DNA from: Calycina herbarum
Lineage: Eukaryota > Ascomycota > Leotiomycetes > Helotiales > Pezizellaceae
Direction: 5' to 3'
Assembly: GCA_001414485.1 (NCBI GenBank)
Contig: LLEY01000056.1
Span: 248,001 to 312,000, forward strand
Length of the DNA: 64,000 bases
Part shown: positions 43,388-56,872 of the stretch, in pieces
Layout of the letters: each line of letters begins with the position of its first letter
Numbering within the stretch: position 1 is the first letter of the stretch
Notes under the pieces: model-generated
Databases searched by the model: none
The model's input: only the letters and a program-made list of their open reading frames with translations
Told to the model about the DNA's origin: nothing
Position numbers and translations under genes: made by a program

Positions 43388-46070
43388 ATAACTAAATCGT
43401 TTACTAGATAGTTATAATTATCTATACCGTTCTTCTACGCTTATATCTAGCTTTATAAAGCCCTTAGCAGACTAGCGTAGGCTGGATTAGTAAGGTAAAA
43501 GTCGTATAGTTTATATAGATAATACTTAAAACTCGAGGCTAGATACTACTATAGATTAGAGTCGTAGTCTAACTATTTAACTCTATATTAGAGCTTTCTA
43601 CGAATTATCTTTTTAACTAAGACTTCTTCTACTTTCTACTCTTTCTAATCTATAACCTATATTAGCAGAGGTAGCTCGTTTACCTATCTTAGTAATAGAT
43701 AGAATATAGAGTATATATAGAAGTAGTCTAGTAATTTAAGCTAGGAAGAGTGTTCTTTATAAGCTATAATCTAGAAAGAACTCTTGTTTTATCTATCTAG
43801 CTTATAACTTAGCTAGTCTGTCTTCTAATTATAAGTTAATACTTAAACAAAGTCGTCTACGTCGAAGTCTACTACTCTTCAAGTCCGGTTTATAGACCTA
43901 GTATAGCGCTCTTATACTTTACTTACTAATTCCTTTGCTATAGTCTAAGTATTATATATTATTTATACTAGTGTCTCTATATCTGTCTAATTAAGCTATT
44001 CGCGTATAGTTATAGATTTATCTAGACGATTCTAGTTAAAGAATATAGTAGCTACGTATCTATTAATTTCTTTAAAAAGTGAAAGCTCTTCTAGACTCTT
44101 ATATAAAAGCGTAAGCTAGGCGTAGTCTAGAATAAGAACAAGTTCGCTTTAGTTATCCTAGTAGTAACTAATAAAAAGCTATAGACGTTGATTAATCTAT
44201 TAGTTTATAATTTTAGTTTATTCGTTAGTTTAAGAGTAGAAAGCAGTAGATAGCTTAAGCTTTATACTAAGGATTCTATAGAATTTAGACTAGAAAGAAG
44301 AGATAAACTATAGTCTACAGTCTAAAATAATACTTTATAAATAGCCGTAGGTTTAATATATTTATATAACGTATATTCGAGCTATATCTTATATTATAAC
44401 TGTTTTTAGATAGAGGATCGAGACTGATTACTTAGTTAGACGATTTATAACTACTTATAAGATATTATAACCTTGTTTATTAGTAGAGAAAGACTTATAA
44501 TCTATAGTAATATACTACTAGAGACGCTTTAGAGCTAGTAATAAGTATAAAACCTAGGTTTATAGTCGCGAGGTAAAGTAGTACGTTAATAGTCTCCGTA
44601 GTTACTAATATAGGTTTCTATAGACGTCTATAAACCTTTCTACTAGTATCTACGTACGAGGATAGCTACTGTCTTTGTCTATCTAAGATAAGCTATAGAA
44701 ACTTATATATAAGTCTTATAGATTAAGTCTATTCGTAAGGTTTCTTAATTAGAAACTACGAGTCTCTTTTACTAAAGAAGTAAGCTATTCTCTATTATCT
44801 AGTTCTAGTCTTTATAAGTAGATTTCGTCTAGTCGTCTTCTAAGTCTAGAAAGTTATAGTTAGTAGTAAGTAACTAGTTAACAAGGTTAAGTAAGAGTTC
44901 TAAGATAACTAGAGCTAGTATTATAGAAGGTTCTAATCGAGTAGTAATACGTAGATCTAACTAATTAAACGTAAGTAAGGTTTACTATCTTATAAACGCT
45001 TTTAAGTCGTTTTATAAGTTAATATCTTAGTCTCGACATATTAGTATATCTGCTTTTTCGTTCTATTTACTAGCTTAAAACGTAATTATAAAGTAGAACT
45101 CTAATAGAAACTCTACCTATCTCGCTTACCGCTGATTTAAGGTTTTAGAGGTTATAAAGTATTCTAAAGCTTTATAATCGGTAAAGACTTTAATCTAGAA
45201 GCTAGTTTAAGTAAGATCCGCTTACTACTATTTAAAAGAGCGTATAATAGCTAATATCTTCTTATCGTAGATTTAGTAATTTAGCTCGATAGAGTTTATT
45301 ATTTTTAAGAAGTAATCTATAGAGCTTTATAGTTCGGTTTCAGATATACGTTATAATATTATAGCTATAACTACTTTATTAGAAGCGTTAGTCTCTACTA
45401 TAGTCTCTAAATCAGCTATATAAGAGAGAGATAGTAACTAAGACTTCTTTTAACGTGTTAAAAGCCTCTTTATAGTCTAAGTTAAACTTAAACAGTACTT
45501 CTTTACTTATAAGATAATTTAGTAGACGAGTAATCTGTCTATAATCCTAAATAAAACGTCGGTAGAAGTTATAAAAATCTAGAAAGGACTAGATACTCTT
45601 AATAGTACTAGGATATTTCTAGGAAACGATTACTAAGATCTTCTCTAGATCGACTTCGATTCTATTTATAGAGATAATAAAACTAAGATACTTTATATAA
45701 GTAACGTAGAACTCTATCTTCTTAATATCTACTTATAGTCTAGTTTTATAGAGCTGTTCTAAGATCTTATAAACATGTTTAATATATTTAAGCTTATTAT
45801 TAGAGTATATAAGAATATTATTAAAATAAGCTAACGTAGTTTATTAGCGAGTCGATTACTTTTTCTTAGTATAAACTTCTAAAACTTTAATACGTGTTTT
45901 CTTAACTATTTATTATAGAAATTCAAACCTAAGAAGAGTAAATTATTCTAGCTATCGAGGCTATTCGATTATCTAAAAAACTAAGTAAACGCTCTATAGT
46001 AAAGATCTATAAAATACTATATATAACTCTTTCTAATAGAATAGCTAGCTAAACCTACTACTTCGATTCT

Positions 46071-46242
46071 TGTCGTTATATAAGTGAATAAGCCTCTGAC
46101 TCATATCTATCCACGTGACTAGCACGCTAGTACCACGCTAGCACAAGTATAAATAGTCGTACTTCGAGTATCTAGAATAGTTATAGAGAATATAATATAT
46201 ATATATATAACTAGACAGATTTATAACTAAGTTATACTAATA
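46071..46242 (+). repeat. 5' LTR of the Copia element
   Basis: 172 bp, TGTCGTTATATA to ACTAATA. Contains the imperfect direct repeat GACTAGCACGCTAGTACC/ACGCTAGCAC and a TA-dinucleotide run that is longer than in the 3' copy. Confidence 0.9.
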
Positions 46243-49200
46243 CTAATTAGTATTACACGTAGATTAGATTACTTAGTTATAAGCTCACTTATACTCACTA
46301 TAGTTAAGTGTCTTTAGCTAACTAAACGTTAAGAGTAGTACTGTTATACGCTATAGCCTACTACTACGTATAATCCTCTAACCTTGTTTAGATTTGATTA
46401 TATAAGTATACTATTCTATGCTTTACTCTAGGATTTATATAACATATAACCTTTAAGACGAATCTATCTTATATTAAGATTATAGACTTAGAATCGCTTA
46501 TTACTTTAACTCCTTTATATTTACTTATAAACTAAGTCTTATAGATTCACTTATATTAACTTATTAAGTAAATCACCTATACCTCTAATTTACTAAAAAG
46601 AAGTAGAAGGAATCCAGTCACCTAAAATACTATCTTAAACCTTTAAGAAAGTTAACTACTAGCTATTGTTTAAGCTATTCGACCTTTTATAGTAGGATTT
46701 TATAAAGTATCCTAGGAAGTACGATTATTAAACCTTTCCTATCCCGATTATGTTTAGTACTAGGATTATACTACTATTAATACTACGAACACTATAGCTA
46801 TTAATACCTAATAACACTATAGCAAATAAAGGAACTAGAATAGAAGAAGGCTGTTAGAAGCCTGATTTAGAAACCGTAGACAGCGATACTCTTAATACTT
46901 ACGTACGAGATTATATAAACAAATACTAAGTAGGAAAGGAATATAACACTGCTTTATAGAAGGCTTTTTAAGAAGACTTCGAAGAATAGAACCTTAAATA
47001 CTTTAAGATAATTATATCTACTTAATATACTAGTAGTCTTCGAAGAACCCTCTAATTAAGAGGTATATACGTAGAAGATCTTTATAGAAGAGAAAGCGGT
47101 AGAGTAGTATAGGCTTTATATAATACCTTAATAGAGAAGGAGAAGACGCTAGTATCTTATAAGAAACTTAAGAAGATTAAGTCTAAGAAAGAGGTTCTAT
47201 CTAAGGAATTAAGATAACGCTTAAAGAATTCTTATAAGAATCCTCTGAATATTAAGGAATTTGTTAACAAAGAAGATACTATTATACTATTACCTAGTAA
47301 GTTAAGAAAGATAAGTAAATCAGTTCTTCTAGTAATACGATTAAAGTCTTTAAAAATACTAGTAAAGAAGGCACTAGTAACTTTAGCTTCTAAGATAATA
47401 TCTAAATTAATACTATCTAAGACCTCTTCTAAGACCTCTTCTAAATCAAGTAATAAATTAATAATAAAGAAGTTACTTTTAGAGGCACTTAAGAGAGCTA
47501 AGCGAGAAAAGAAGAAGAGTAAATCGTTAAAGTATAACCTAGAATCTTCTAATAATTCTTCTTCTTCTTCCTCTAAAAGCTCTTCTAACGAATTAGACTA
47601 CAAGGATCTAGATAATAACGAAGAGAGCGATTTAGACAATAATAGAGATAATAGAAGTAATAGAGAAGACAGAGATATTAATAAAAGATAAAAAAGAAAA
47701 GGAGATTAATATACTCTTAGAAACCTTATAAGAGTATATATATTTAATAATATTAAGTTTAGAAGCTAGAGAGAGAATCTCGACCTTAAGCTAGCAGTGT
47801 TTATAGATAAATACTAGATATATAGACTTTAAAAGAAGGCGTATAAGAAGGCTTTTTCTATAATACTTAAGAGAGACGCCTAGGAATTTTATTATATAGA
47901 AGTTATTAATATTATTAATAAACTTACTTTTAAAGCACTTTATAACAAATTTAAGAAGTAATACTAGGATCTTAATTATATCTAGAACACCTTAATAGAA
48001 TAGAATAATACTATACTTAAGAAATATAAGAGAAAGTATCTAGATAAGTCTATTCTTAAGGTCTTTAAAAAGATATATAGAAGACTATAATAGATTAAGT
48101 ATAGACTTTTAAAACATATATATAAGAAAGAGGAATTCGCTAATAAGCTTCTTCTAGCTTGTTATAGATACGAAGAGGTATCTTATATAGTATTAAAACT
48201 ACTAAAGAAGCTAAAGCTTTCGCTTATAACCTATTCTATTAAATCGGCACTTAGTATATAGTAGAACCTATATCTAAAAGTAGAAGTATTTATAGCTAAA
48301 GACGACAAGGAAGATAATAATACTAATATAAATCTTATAGACTGAATATTATAAACGAATATAGAATTAAAAGAGAATAACTTCTATAGAGGATTCCGTA
48401 GATCTATAAATCAGTCTATACTAAGTATATTAAATACGAATACTTAACTAGCAAATGCCTCGCCTAATTTAAAGTATAGAATATATATAAAACCTAATTA
48501 TTAGTCTACGAATTACTCTAAGCTAAGTTAGGATAAATAGAAGAATAAGTAGAAGTCTAGATATACTAAGAGATATAGAAAGCTACTCTCTTATTATAGA
48601 TATAGATAGTATCTTATAGGATATAAAAGCACTAAGCTAGATAAGAATATATCTAAAGAGATTACTATAATAATTCTTAAAGATAATATAAACAATATTA
48701 TTAAGAATTATATTACTAAGTATAAAGAGATTATTATCTTAGGAGCTTAATATATTATAGATAACTTAACTAGTTCTACGTATAAACACGCTAGTAGTAG
48801 ATTACTACTACTTTTATATAGGGAAATCTTAACTTTAGTTTCTAGTACTAAGAGATATTACTATAATAAGTTCCTTAATATTATAATCGATATAAGAGCT
48901 ATAAAGAAGTCTACTATTAGTTATAACTAGTATCTTATATTTAATACTATTAAAAAGACCCTTATTTATAATAGCTAGAAGATTAATATCAAATTCAGCG
49001 TTAGAATAGGCACTTTAATTAGCTTAATATTCGTAGATATACTAATTAGTTTAATTAAATTCTACGTACTATATACAGATATACTATTCCTACTTTATCT
49101 TAATAACATAGATACACTAGGAGTTATATTTAATAACCTTAGTAACACTCTTATAATAAGTAATAGAAACGAAGTCTTAGTTATACAACGATTTAGTTAT

Positions 49201-52200
49201 TCTTTTATAATATAAGATAACACTTTATCTACTATAATTTAAGAGTTTCCTTATCTTTTAAGTAAGTAAGAGTTACGCCGTTTATATAAGCGATTTAGAC
49301 ATCTATCTATATTAAAATTATAGACACTTCTTAAGTATACCAGCTATAACGTTAATATCGATATTCTATAGCATCTTATAAAGTACTATAAGCTATACTA
49401 GAAGTATAGAAAGTCTCTAGAACGCTTTCGATTTACTTTATATAATAATGTCGTATTTAACTTTTAGATATACGTTAATATATTCTTTATAGACGAAGAA
49501 GCAGTTCTATATATTATAGACGAAGCTACTCGCTTTTAAGCTAGTAGATAGTTAAAGACTATAAAAGCAAAGCACGTCTAGGACAAGTTAAAGGAATACT
49601 AGATAGACGTCTATTTAAGACCTCCGGATATTATTACTACAGATACTAGAACTAACTTCGTAAGTAAGGAATTCAACGAATATATAAGAGTCGTAGGAAG
49701 TATAGTAGAAAGTATTCTAGTAGAAGTATACTAATCGGTTAGAATCGTCGAATAATACTATAGACTAGTATAACGAGTATATTAAGTAATATACAAAGAC
49801 TATCTAGATCTTATAAAAGAGATAGCTCTTTAGATAGTATTTAAGGCTATTAATAACACGGCTAGACCGAATAGATTAGTTCCTACTATACTAGTATTTA
49901 GAGCTTACTCTCGAATAACTTAATAGAACGCCTCTTCTTCTAATAATATTAGATAAGCTAATATAGTTAAGCGAGCTTCTTAAGAAGTTACGAAGTACTA
50001 TACTAAGAGATAAGTCAACGACGCTCTTAATACTTATAATAGACTGTTAAATTACCTAAAGAATATACCTCTTAGATCTAACGTATAAGTCTAGAGAGAG
50101 ATACTAAATAAGAAGAGTAAATAGATAAGACTATATCAGCTTTTAAGTATTAAAAATAAGAATATTATTATTATACTAAATAGTAGTATAAGATTCCGAT
50201 CTATAGTAGTAAAGCCTCGATTTAATAAAATTATTAAAGAGCTAGAGCTCTTAATTCTAGAAATATTATAAAGTAATAGTTAAGACTAGGATACCGATCT
50301 AGAAGAAAGACTTATAGAATTACTACTAAAGAGAGGACGTAGAAGACCTTAAAAGAAGCTAGCTAAAGAAGAAGAAGCTAAAGTATATATTGTCGACATA
50401 TATAGTATTCCTTAAGATTACTAGTAACTTAACGATTTTAGAGACTTCGATATCGAGATATTTATATCGATTAATAGTATAGTTTATATAAATTATACTA
50501 ATTCCTATAGACTAGAGATTAATAGATTAATCGAAAGAGGTGTAATAAAGTTTATTACTCTAGATAAGTTACTAGATAGCGCTGATCTTTTTAATTTACG
50601 ATTTATTAACTAAGTCAAATTCCGTAGTATAGATAAAGCCTTCGAAAAGTCACGATTTATAATATATATATAGAACGATTTAGCTAAGAAGATAGTACTT
50701 ACTTAGTCGCCTACGATTTAATATATAAGTATAAGAATTATTCTTATTATCGCGGCTTTATATCTATATCTTAACCTTCTTTTATATAATATTATCTAAG
50801 TATATACTTAATCTAAGAGTAAGCTATAACTATACTGTCGAAAGTTCGTATAACTACTAAAGGATATACTAGAATAGATTAGATTATTAATTAAGATATT
50901 ACTACTATTATATAGTATTCTAGAAGCAAGATTACACTAGTTCGCTACTTACTATAAATTCCTTCTTAAATTCCTTAGAATAACCTAATTAACATTCGAT
51001 CCTTATCTACTATTAGTTAATAAAACTAGATACTTTAGAATTATTAGATTATAAACTAATAATATACTTATCTTAGAAGATAGCACCTTTATTAAGGAAG
51101 AAGATACTAAGAGAAAGGAAGCTAAGTTCGACGCTAAGGAAAGAGAAGAGCTTATAGTCGATCACGCTTTGAAATTTAATAGAGGTATTATTATACGCTA
51201 GAAAGACAGATCGATACTTTTAACCTAGGATTATACTAAGGACCTTAAGCTAGTAAGCACTGAATCGATTAAATTAAAGAGCTCTTATAGAGATATACGC
51301 TATAACGTTACTATAAGAGATTAATTTATTATATAGCGAGCTTAAGAAGCTTATCTTATAACTATATTATAACTAGAAGCAGCCTTTATACTATCTTTTA
51401 CTACCTAGTCGACTAATCTACTTCTAAAAGACGTTAAAGCTTTAAATAAGGTTATATAGTAGTAAATAGAGAATATAGAGTATAGACTTAAGTTTATTAC
51501 TTTAGATTATTTCTTACTTAAGCTTATACTTTTTACTAATTCCTCTTTTATAAATAACAACGATTATACTTCCTAGATTAGATACGTAATTATATTAGCT
51601 AACGCTACTAATAATAGTAACATTGTCTATTAGTCCTCTACTAAGTATAAGAGAGTTACTAGAAGTATTCTAGTAGCTGAATTATATACTTTAAGCAACG
51701 GTTTCGATATAGTAGAAGTTATTAAATCTACGATAGAATCGATACTTAAGATTAAGATTCTACTTGTTATTTATACTAACTCTAAGGGTATTTACGAGTA
51801 TCTGGTAAAGCTTGACACTACTAAGAAGAAGCGTTTAATAATCGATATTATATATCTAAGACAAGCTTATAAAAGGCACGAGATATTAGAAGTTAAATAG
51901 ATCGATAGAGATAGTAATCTTATAGACGCTATAACCAAAGCTATAGCTTATAATGCTTTAACCTAGCTAATTAATATAAATAAGATTACTATTAAAGTTA
52001 TAGAATAGGTTAAGAGAGACGAAGTAGTTATAGGAGATATTAACGACAGTAGTAGTAGTAGAAGTAAAGGGAATTTATTACTAGAATAAGACGCTAGATA
52101 GAGCGCTCTTATTAGTTAGAGATACGAAGGGAGGATTTTGATTAGTTGGATTATAGATAGATTAATATAACCGATTTAAGTACTACGCTCTTATTATAGA

Positions 52201-52228
52201 GGACTACTACCTTTCAGGAAGTTACTAG

Positions 52229-52398
52229 TGTTGTTATATAGGTGAATAAGCCTCTGACTTATATCTATCCACGTGACTAGCACGCTAGTACCACGCTAGC
52301 ACAAGTATAAATAGTCGTACTTCGAGTACCTAGAATAGTTATAGAGAATATAATATATATATATAACTAGACAGATTTATAACTAAGTTATACTAATA
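52229..52398 (+). repeat. 3' LTR of the Copia element
   Basis: 170 bp, TGTTGTTATATA to ACTAATA; differs from the 5' copy by a handful of transitions and one TA unit. Confidence 0.9.
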
Positions 52399-53600
52399 AT
52401 TCTAAAGCTAATTATTATAAGTTAACTAAGTTAGAAGAGAAAGTAATTATTTAGAATATACTCGATATAGATTCTAGAGAATTTACACCTCGGCTAGCTA
52501 GTATAGAAGATATAGCTAATTTTATTCTTAAATCGCGGAGAGGAAGACGTGTTAGTAAGCTCTAGGTATATCGATTTATATAATAATAACTAGACCTTAA
52601 GACGCGTTTTAATCGCGTTTATAATTTCTAAAGAACCTTATATAAAGATCTAGAGAGTGCTTTTAAAGCTTAATATAAGGTTATAGACTCTAACTCTCTC
52701 TTAGCTATCTAGTACTAATTCTCTTCTTTAGATATCCTAGACCTCTTCTAATCTAACTAAAGTACTTTTATAATTAACTCTTATACGAAATCGTATAGCT
52801 CGTTACTAAGGAAGCTTACTAACTCTACTTTTTTAAACAGTTAGTATGTTAGTAAAAAGTATAAAGCGAATAGTATATAAGATAACTCTTTTATCTATAG
52901 AGGTCTATACTCTTCGCGTAGTAAATAAAGCCCTAAGTAAACACTATAGAGCTAAAAAGACTCGTGTCTATTAAGAGAGAGCACTTATAGTAGAGAGTAT
53001 ATAGGATATTTTAACTTAGAAGAATATAGATAAGTAAGTATAACGCGACGTATATAAAGCGAGGGTTAGTTATAAGAAGAGGTAACCTTCTAGATAGCGC
53101 TATAGAACTTATAGAAAAGCTGGTTATAACGTGTAAACTTGTTAATAAGTTATAGATATATCTAGTTTATTAGATTCTAAGAGCGATAATTAATTTAATA
53201 TATTATAGTTGATTTATTTAGATATAAAGTTTTATACTAAGGAAAAGTAATTAACTTACTAATATAATCGACTCGCTAATAAACTACGTTATATAAAAGT
53301 TATTAAGATATTCTATAAGAATACTATTTATATATCTCTAGTACGTAGTAGGACTATTAGTTAAGCTAAAAGATAATATCTTATATTTAAATATACTATA
53401 ATAAGTCTAAAAGGTTATAAGTTCTTCCGACTCTAGCTCTATACGTATATAGTTAAAAGCTTAACGAATATTAAACTTTATAAAGATTTTAGTACTAGTA
53501 ATTTATATAAGAGTTTCGTTAATTAGTAGAAGAGAGTACTAGTTCTTATAAGTAAGGTTATTAAAGTTATTAAGAATATACTATTTTATAGCTAGAAGTT

Positions 53601-53889
53601 TATAATAGCTAGCTATTATAAAGTACCGATTACTAAGAGAATATAATACGTACTAAGAGCACGGAATAGGATTATAATATAGTTTTAGTTTCGAGATTAT
53701 TAGAACTAGATTAGTATAGACTTTTATTATTATCTAGCTCTCTTATATATAGATACCTTCGTACTTATAGCTAGAAAGGACTAATTTAGTCTTTTTCTTT
53801 ATATTAGAGCCTAGTATTCGAATATGTTATTCTATCGAACGTACTTCTATATACCTCTTTTATAGTAGTATTCGTTTTATACTATTATA
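53601..53889 (+). repeat. 5' LTR of the gag-only element
   Basis: 289 bp, TATAATAGCTAGC to ACTATTATA. Confidence 0.88.
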
Positions 53890-55897
53890 TTAAAAGACTA
53901 AATTCGACTCCGCTAAGAACGACCTATTATAATATCTTACTTAAGCGCGCCGACGTACTTGCTTCGAATTCGACTCAGCTTAGATTCGGATTAGTATATC
54001 GATAATCTTAAATAGCTAGGTAAATAGAGACTACCTAGACAGCTAGTAACACCGGGGTTTAGTATTTAAATAGTTAGCTAGTAAAATCGTAGACGGATTC
54101 TACGTCGAGTAGAGTAGACTATACTAAGTACTTCTAAGACTTCTAATAACTCTCTCTATATAGGGATTACTATATAAGATATAGATAGTCGACGATATAT
54201 AGTTACCTAGAAGGCTTCTAAATCTATCTCTTAACTCTCTTAAATAGTATACGATATACTAGAATAAGAAGAGACCTTAGATCTCTTTAAAGCTTCGCTT
54301 AAGAGTATTAAGTAATCTACTAGAGAAACTAGTAGACCTCTATTTAAAAGGTCTACGAATCGCACTTATACGTCTAAAAACAAAAGGTCTTAGAAAGGAA
54401 AGAGCTCTACTTAAAACTCTAAAGATAACCGAGACTTTTCTAATATAGACGAGATATAAGATATAGTATAAGACTTAGAAGAAAAACTTTAAAAAACAAC
54501 GATCGATTCGCTTAGTTAGAAAGGATAATAAGCGAACTCTAACTTACTTCTATAAATCTACTCTAAATCGATTTCGAACCTCTTTTATCTCTAGGTACTA
54601 CGCGAGACTCTTTTCGCTTAAGAGATACTACTACCTCTAATACCTTCTCTCGATAGCAGACTACTCTTCTAGCCTCCGAAGGTACTCCGAATCCTCTTCT
54701 ACCCTGAACTGCTAAAAGTAAGATTATAGAAAGAATTAAACTCTTAAATAATAGTATCTTACTTATCTACTAATAATAGAAGATATTAGTATACGATAGA
54801 CTTCTAGTAAACGCTGGTTATTATAATATAAGCTCGACTTAAAAAGCTCTTATATAGAGAATAACTACTAGACTTACTAGAAACTACCTTAAACCTAGAT
54901 ATAAGTCTAAGTTGATTTATATTACTTTCTACGATTATTAAGATATAATTAAACTTTTAGATTTATATTTCTTAACTAGATACGAGATAGAGGATATATA
55001 GAACGCCTTCTAAGCCTTATAGATAGATAGAAAGGATTATACTAGAGAAACGTTTACTAACTTTAGAGGTCGCTTTTTAAATATAGCTATACTTAAAGAG
55101 ATACTAGAGTTAGAACGATTCTTCTATATATAGGAAAAGATTATACTATAGCTACGAAACTTAGCCGCTATACTTAAGAGATATTAGAATTATAACTTTA
55201 TTAAAATAGTAGTAGATCTTCTAGCCTTAGATAAGAAAAGACGCTAAAACGCTAAACTAAGTACTTTAGCTAAATTAAGCTTAATTTCGAACTTTCTACT
55301 ACTTAAATACGAACTCTTTTCTACTGTTTAAAGAGAAGATAAAACTAAGTTCTTATAGAGTACTCTAAATCGGTAGTAAAACGAGGTATTAGATAATAAT
55401 TATCGGTAATAATATTTAACTAGCTAATACTGTATCTCCGACTCTCTACTTTAGTAAAGAGTTCTTACTTTCTTTTACCTTCTAGCTAGATTCTAGAAGT
55501 CTAATTTAAATCAGATACGAATCGAAAAAGTATACTATCTATTAGAACGAAAGATAAGAATAAGTAACCTCTTAGCTAAGTTATTACTATCTTCTACGAT
55601 ATCGACTTCTGAATTCCGACTTTTCCGCCTCTAACTTCTATCTAAATCCTCTCTAATATATAAGATAATAGAGGGATTAGACTATATACTCTTTTAGCTA
55701 ATACTTTACTTTAGTAGGAAATATCTAATATAGGTAATATCTACGAATAAGGCCGGCTACGACTCGTATTCTATCTTTCGCTAAATACCTCGCTTAATAA
55801 ACTATATTCTAAATAATATATATAATAATCCTTCTACTACCGATACTACCTCGATAATATAAAGACTCGAGAACGAGTCTTTTTTAAGAGAGAGAGA

Positions 55898-56186
55898 TAT
55901 AATAGCTAGCTATTATAAAGTATCGATTACTAAGAGAATATAATACGTATTAAAGATATAGAATAGAATTATAGTATAGTTTTAGTTTTAGGATTATTAG
56001 AACCGGATTAGTATAGACTTTTATTATTATCTAGCTCTATTATATATAGATACTCTCGTACTCGTAGCTAGAAAGAACTAATTTAGTCTTTTCCTTTATA
56101 TTAGAGCCTAGTATTTAGATATATTATTCTATCGAATATACTTCTATATATCTCTTTTATAGTAGTATTCGTTTTATACTATTATA
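55898..56186 (+). repeat. 3' LTR of the gag-only element
   Basis: 289 bp, same boundaries as the 5' copy. Differences from the 5' LTR appear to be transitions, as expected for RIP after insertion. Confidence 0.88.
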
Positions 56187-56426
56187 AAGTTCCTTAGTCG
56201 TTATTCTATATAATAGGCTATATAAGAGAGTATTTAAGCTTATAAGTTCGATTCTATAGTTAACTTAGTTCTATAGTAGAGGAAGCTTATTTAAAACTCT
56301 CTTTAAAAAGATATTCTTAAATTCTATATATTTCTAGTAAACGTTCTATTCTACTAGTTATTCGTCTAAAGTGTAATCTACTAAAGAGAGCTTTATATAT
56401 AACCTGTTTATATAAGTATAGTCGAT

Positions 56427-56872
56427 TGTTACGAATCACGTTATACGTGGTAAGTAGTCCAGACGGCGCTCTGATAGAATAAGATACGATATCCAGGAAA
56501 TAGAAGGTAGTATAAGGGGGAATTAATAATATAAAAGGCATTTAGGTATTCTAGGATCTTACTATTAGATAACTATTAGAGGTTACGTAATAGATCCCGT
56601 TGGATCCTATAAGGGATCTAGAGGGATCTAGGGATCTAGGCTAGTATAGGATCCAGGTGACACGAAGGGTTCTATATATACTAGCACGTCTACTACCTAG
56701 ATAGGAGCTTCGTACTCAACTTTAGTTATTAATCTTATTATCTTATTTAACATCTTTGATATAAGTAACGAGTTTACTTCTAAGTAAACAACCCAGCGTA
56801 TTTATACTTCTTACTATATACTAACCTTCAAGACTTAGTTACCTTTGTTTAGTTTATTTAAGTTTCGTTATA
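56427..56872 (+). repeat. 5' LTR of the Gypsy element
   Basis: 446 bp, TGTTACGAATCACG to TTTCGTTATA. Contains a cluster of GGATCT/GGATCC words at about 56594-56653. Confidence 0.92.

Larger units (their letters stand above)
46071..52398 (+). mobile_element. Ty1/Copia LTR retrotransposon, 6328 bp, RIP-inactivated
   Basis: LTRs at 46071-46242 and 52229-52398 are flanked by a perfect ATTCT duplication (46066-46070, 52399-52403). Domain order on the plus strand is gag (with RIP-altered zinc knuckle near 48590), protease about 48700-49200, GAG-pre-integrase about 49260-49400, integrase about 49440-49900 (IDEATRFQAS, then TTDTRTNFVSKEF), RT about 50520-51300 and RNase H about 51450-52010 (TNSKGIYEYLVKLDTTKKKR then EVKWIDRDSNLIDAITKA). 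Integrase before RT is diagnostic of Copia. Many in-frame TAG/TAA stops replace Gln/Trp codons. Confidence 0.93.
53601..56186 (+). mobile_element. Gag-only non-autonomous LTR retrotransposon (LARD-like), 2586 bp
   Basis: LTRs of 289 bp each at 53601-53889 and 55898-56186 are bounded by a perfect AAGTT duplication (53596-53600, 56187-56191). LTR ends are TATAATAG and CTATTATA, a perfect inverted repeat, probably TGTGATAG/CTATCACA before RIP. The 2.0 kb interior lacks RT, RNase H and integrase. Around 54910-55250 one plus frame reads as a capsid-like gag segment (TRETFTNFRGRFLNIAILKE). A purine tract AAGAGAGAGAGA precedes the 3' LTR. It must have been mobilised by another element's enzymes. Confidence 0.88.

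Noticed and set aside
56317..56541. 74-residue minus-strand frame
   Set aside because: Spans the junction between host sequence and the 5' LTR of the Gypsy insertion, so it cannot be a native gene.
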